From: JBPYFK01 sp051984675
Lineage (GTDB): Bacteria; Actinomycetota; Actinomycetes; Mycobacteriales; Pseudonocardiaceae
Direction of reading: 5' to 3'
DNA length: 32,448 bases
Assembly: GCA_051984675.1 (NCBI GenBank)
Contig: JBPYFK010000090.1
Location: 1-32,448, forward strand
Below, piece after piece: positions 30,947 through 32,448 of this stretch. The translations under genes and the position numbers were made by a program. Positions within the stretch are counted from its first letter, which is position 1, and each line of letters begins with the position of its first letter. The notes beneath the pieces were generated by a model. It was not told the DNA's origin, ran no database searches, and saw only the letters and a program-made list of their open reading frames with translations.

Positions 30947-32212
30947 ATGGAGTTCAGCGCGCTGCCGTCCAAGGTGGACCCGTTGCTGCCCAAACTGACC
31001 GACCTCTACAAGGACCTCCACGCCAACCCCGAGCTCTCCTTCGCTGAAGAGCGCACCGCCGGCAGGGTCGCACGGCAACTCGACGAACTCGGCTACGACG
31101 TGACCACCGGGGTCGGTCGAACCGGAGTGGTCGGCGTGCTCCGCAACGGTGCCGGACCGACCGTGCTGCTGCGCGCCGACTTCGATGCGCTGCCGGTCGC
31201 CGAGCAGACCGGACTGCCGTACGCGAGCACCGCCACCGGCGTCGATCCGGGCGGCAACGAGGTCCCGGTGATGCACGCGTGCGGGCACGACATGCACGTG
31301 ACCTGGCTGCTGGGGGCGGCGGAAGTGCTCGCCGCCGGTCGGGAGGCATGGTCCGGCACGCTGGTGCTGGTCTTCCAGCCGGCCGAGGAGGTCGGGCGGG
31401 GCGCGCAGGCCATGCTCGATGACGGGGTGCTGGACATCGCCGGCACGCCGGATGTCGCGTTCGGCCAGCACGTCGGACCGATGCTGGCCGGCGAGCTGGT
31501 CTACTCGCCGGGGATCGCGATGGCCGCCACGGATTCGTTCCGGGTGCGCGTGTTCGGTCGTGGCGGGCACGGGTCGCAGCCGCAGAACACCTGCGACCCG
31601 GTGGTCCTCACGGCGTCGATGATCGTCCGGTTGCAGACGATCGTCTCCCGGGAGATCAGCGCCACCGATGCGGCGGTGGTGACGGTGGGGTCGATGCGGG
31701 CCGGGGCGAAGGAGAACATCATTCCCTCGGAGGCCGAGTTCACCATCAACGTGCGCACCTTCGAACCGGCGGTGCGCACCCGGGTGCTTGCCGGCATCGA
31801 GCGCATTCTCGCTGGTGAAGCGCAGGTCGCCGGAGCGCCGAAGGTGCCGGAGATCATCCCGATCACACGGTTTCCGACCACGGTCAACGACGACGCCGCC
31901 ACCGAAGCGCTGGTAGGCGCGTTCCGGGCGCACTTCGGCGCCGAACGGGTGCGCAGCAGCGGCGTGTTCATGGGGAGCGAGGACTTCGGCCGGTTCGGAA
32001 CGGCCGGCGGGTTCCCGTCCGTGTTCTGGTTCGTCGGTGGCATCGACCCCGAGCAGTACCGCGAGGCCGAGCGCCAAGGCCGGATCAGCGAGGACATCCC
32101 GTCGAACCACTCGCCGTGCTTCGCGCCGGTGCTGGACCCGACCCTGGCCACCGGGGTCCGATCGATGCTGGTCGCTGCCCTCTCCCGGTTAGGAAGGTCC
32201 GAGATCAGGTAG
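30947..32212 (+). CDS. M20 family amidohydrolase (N-acyl amino acid or peptide deacylase)
   Basis: ATG 30947 (6 nt after GGAGGT) is preferred to GTG 30944; 421 residues. Metal ligands of the M20D group are visible: CGHDMH at 112-117, paired Glu147-148 in FQPAEEVG, His175 in GQHVGP, and the C-terminal NHSPCF. The dimerisation domain lies between (VRVFGRGGHGSQPQ). Family members remove acyl groups from amino acids (hippurate hydrolase, IAA-amino acid hydrolase type). The substrate is not identified. It is convergent with ctaD, the stops lying 1 nt apart. Confidence 0.92.
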   Translation: MEFSALPSKVDPLLPKLTDLYKDLHANPELSFAEERTAGRVARQLDELGYDVTTGVGRTGVVGVLRNGAGPTVLLRADFDALPVAEQTGLPYASTATGVDPGGNEVPVMHACGHDMHVTWLLGAAEVLAAGREAWSGTLVLVFQPAEEVGRGAQAMLDDGVLDIAGTPDVAFGQHVGPMLAGELVYSPGIAMAATDSFRVRVFGRGGHGSQPQNTCDPVVLTASMIVRLQTIVSREISATDAAVVTVGSMRAGAKENIIPSEAEFTINVRTFEPAVRTRVLAGIERILAGEAQVAGAPKVPEIIPITRFPTTVNDDAATEALVGAFRAHFGAERVRSSGVFMGSEDFGRFGTAGGFPSVFWFVGGIDPEQYREAERQGRISEDIPSNHSPCFAPVLDPTLATGVRSMLVAALSRLGRSEIR

Positions 32213-32213
32213 G

Positions 32214-32448
32214 TCAGTTCCGCTTGCCGACTCCGTGTGCTTCGGCGGCCAGGCGCTCGCGCATGTGCGGGTAGTGCAGTTCGAAAGCCGGACGGTTCGA
32301 ACGGATGCGTGGCAGCTCGTTGAAGTTGTGCCGGGGTGGTGGGCAGGAGGTCGCCCATTCCAGCGAGTTGCCGTAACCCCACGGGTCGTCGACGGTGACG
32401 ACCTCGCCGTAGCGGTAGCTGGTGAAGACGTTCCACAGGAACGGCAGC
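32214..32448 (-). CDS. ctaD: Cytochrome c oxidase subunit I, C-terminal part
   Basis: Only the last 77 codons are in the window; the gene continues to the right. The translated end (LPFLWNVFTSYRYGEVV..., DPWGYGNSLEWATSCPPP, HNFNELPRIRSNRPAFELHYP) is the typical C-terminus of actinobacterial CtaD, the catalytic subunit of the aa3 terminal oxidase in the membrane. It marks core chromosome at this edge. Confidence 0.9.
   Translation of the reverse strand, partial: LPFLWNVFTSYRYGEVVTVDDPWGYGNSLEWATSCPPPRHNFNELPRIRSNRPAFELHYPHMRERLAAEAHGVGKRN

Overview
The window is high-GC actinobacterial DNA. The right half looks like a Pseudonocardiaceae-type chromosome (Amycolatopsis/Saccharopolyspora relatives): a DUF574-type methyltransferase, a LytR-CpsA-Psr protein with a proline-rich tail, a PknB-like kinase, a chaplin-like secreted protein, several leaderless starts, and an actinobacterial CtaD C-terminus at the right edge. 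The genus is an inference from gene content only.

Positions 1 to about 12,980 read as a mobile island. The left part (1-4400) resembles the regulatory and cargo end of an actinobacterial integrative and conjugative element (AICE). On the minus strand it has a row of tiny Cys-rich ORFs and a conserved small element protein. These are divergent from a GntR repressor, and the shared promoter region carries four copies of TGGCTAGCCA. GntR is translationally coupled to a HAD phosphatase-like gene and followed by an MFS transporter of visibly lower GC. A VapBC-like toxin-antitoxin pair and two membrane proteins follow (4529-6062).

Positions 6060-12,985 are a mosaic of repeats and small genes. They hold two clear coiled-coil paralogues built of 7-residue Arg-Glu repeats plus a weaker third, small helical proteins sharing an RCxDL ending (two genes and one fragment), an orphan Imm1 immunity gene, a LexA-box gene and a GAF-ANTAR regulator. 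A leader motif (GGTCGACGGGATGAG type) occurs four times, once inverted as part of a 146-bp imperfect palindrome. GGGGCACAT repeats typical of actinobacterial integrase/attP surroundings recur. Two 91-bp direct repeats (10095-10185 and 12891-12981) contain the 3' end of a tRNA gene up to CCA and look like attachment sites. The 2.7 kb between them has no integrase, as in a cis-mobilisable relic. No integrase or full tRNA lies in the window.

From 12,998 rightwards come a CadD-type transporter with a possible coupled leader ORF, an AbrB-family membrane protein, the methyltransferase, the LCP protein, a DUF1445 protein, and a cluster of envelope/unknown genes: two paralogous small proteins with a W-x5-PP-x-F motif, the chaplin-like protein and a four-helix membrane protein. 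A kinase-lipoprotein-unknown operon follows. The last part is metabolic: a CynX/NimT-like MFS, YigZ, a dienelactone hydrolase, an aldo-keto reductase, a DHA1 MFS pump, an M20 amidohydrolase and ctaD. The most novel material is the ANTAR/coiled-coil/leader-repeat region and the hairpin-rich intergenic stretch at 20,327-20,540.
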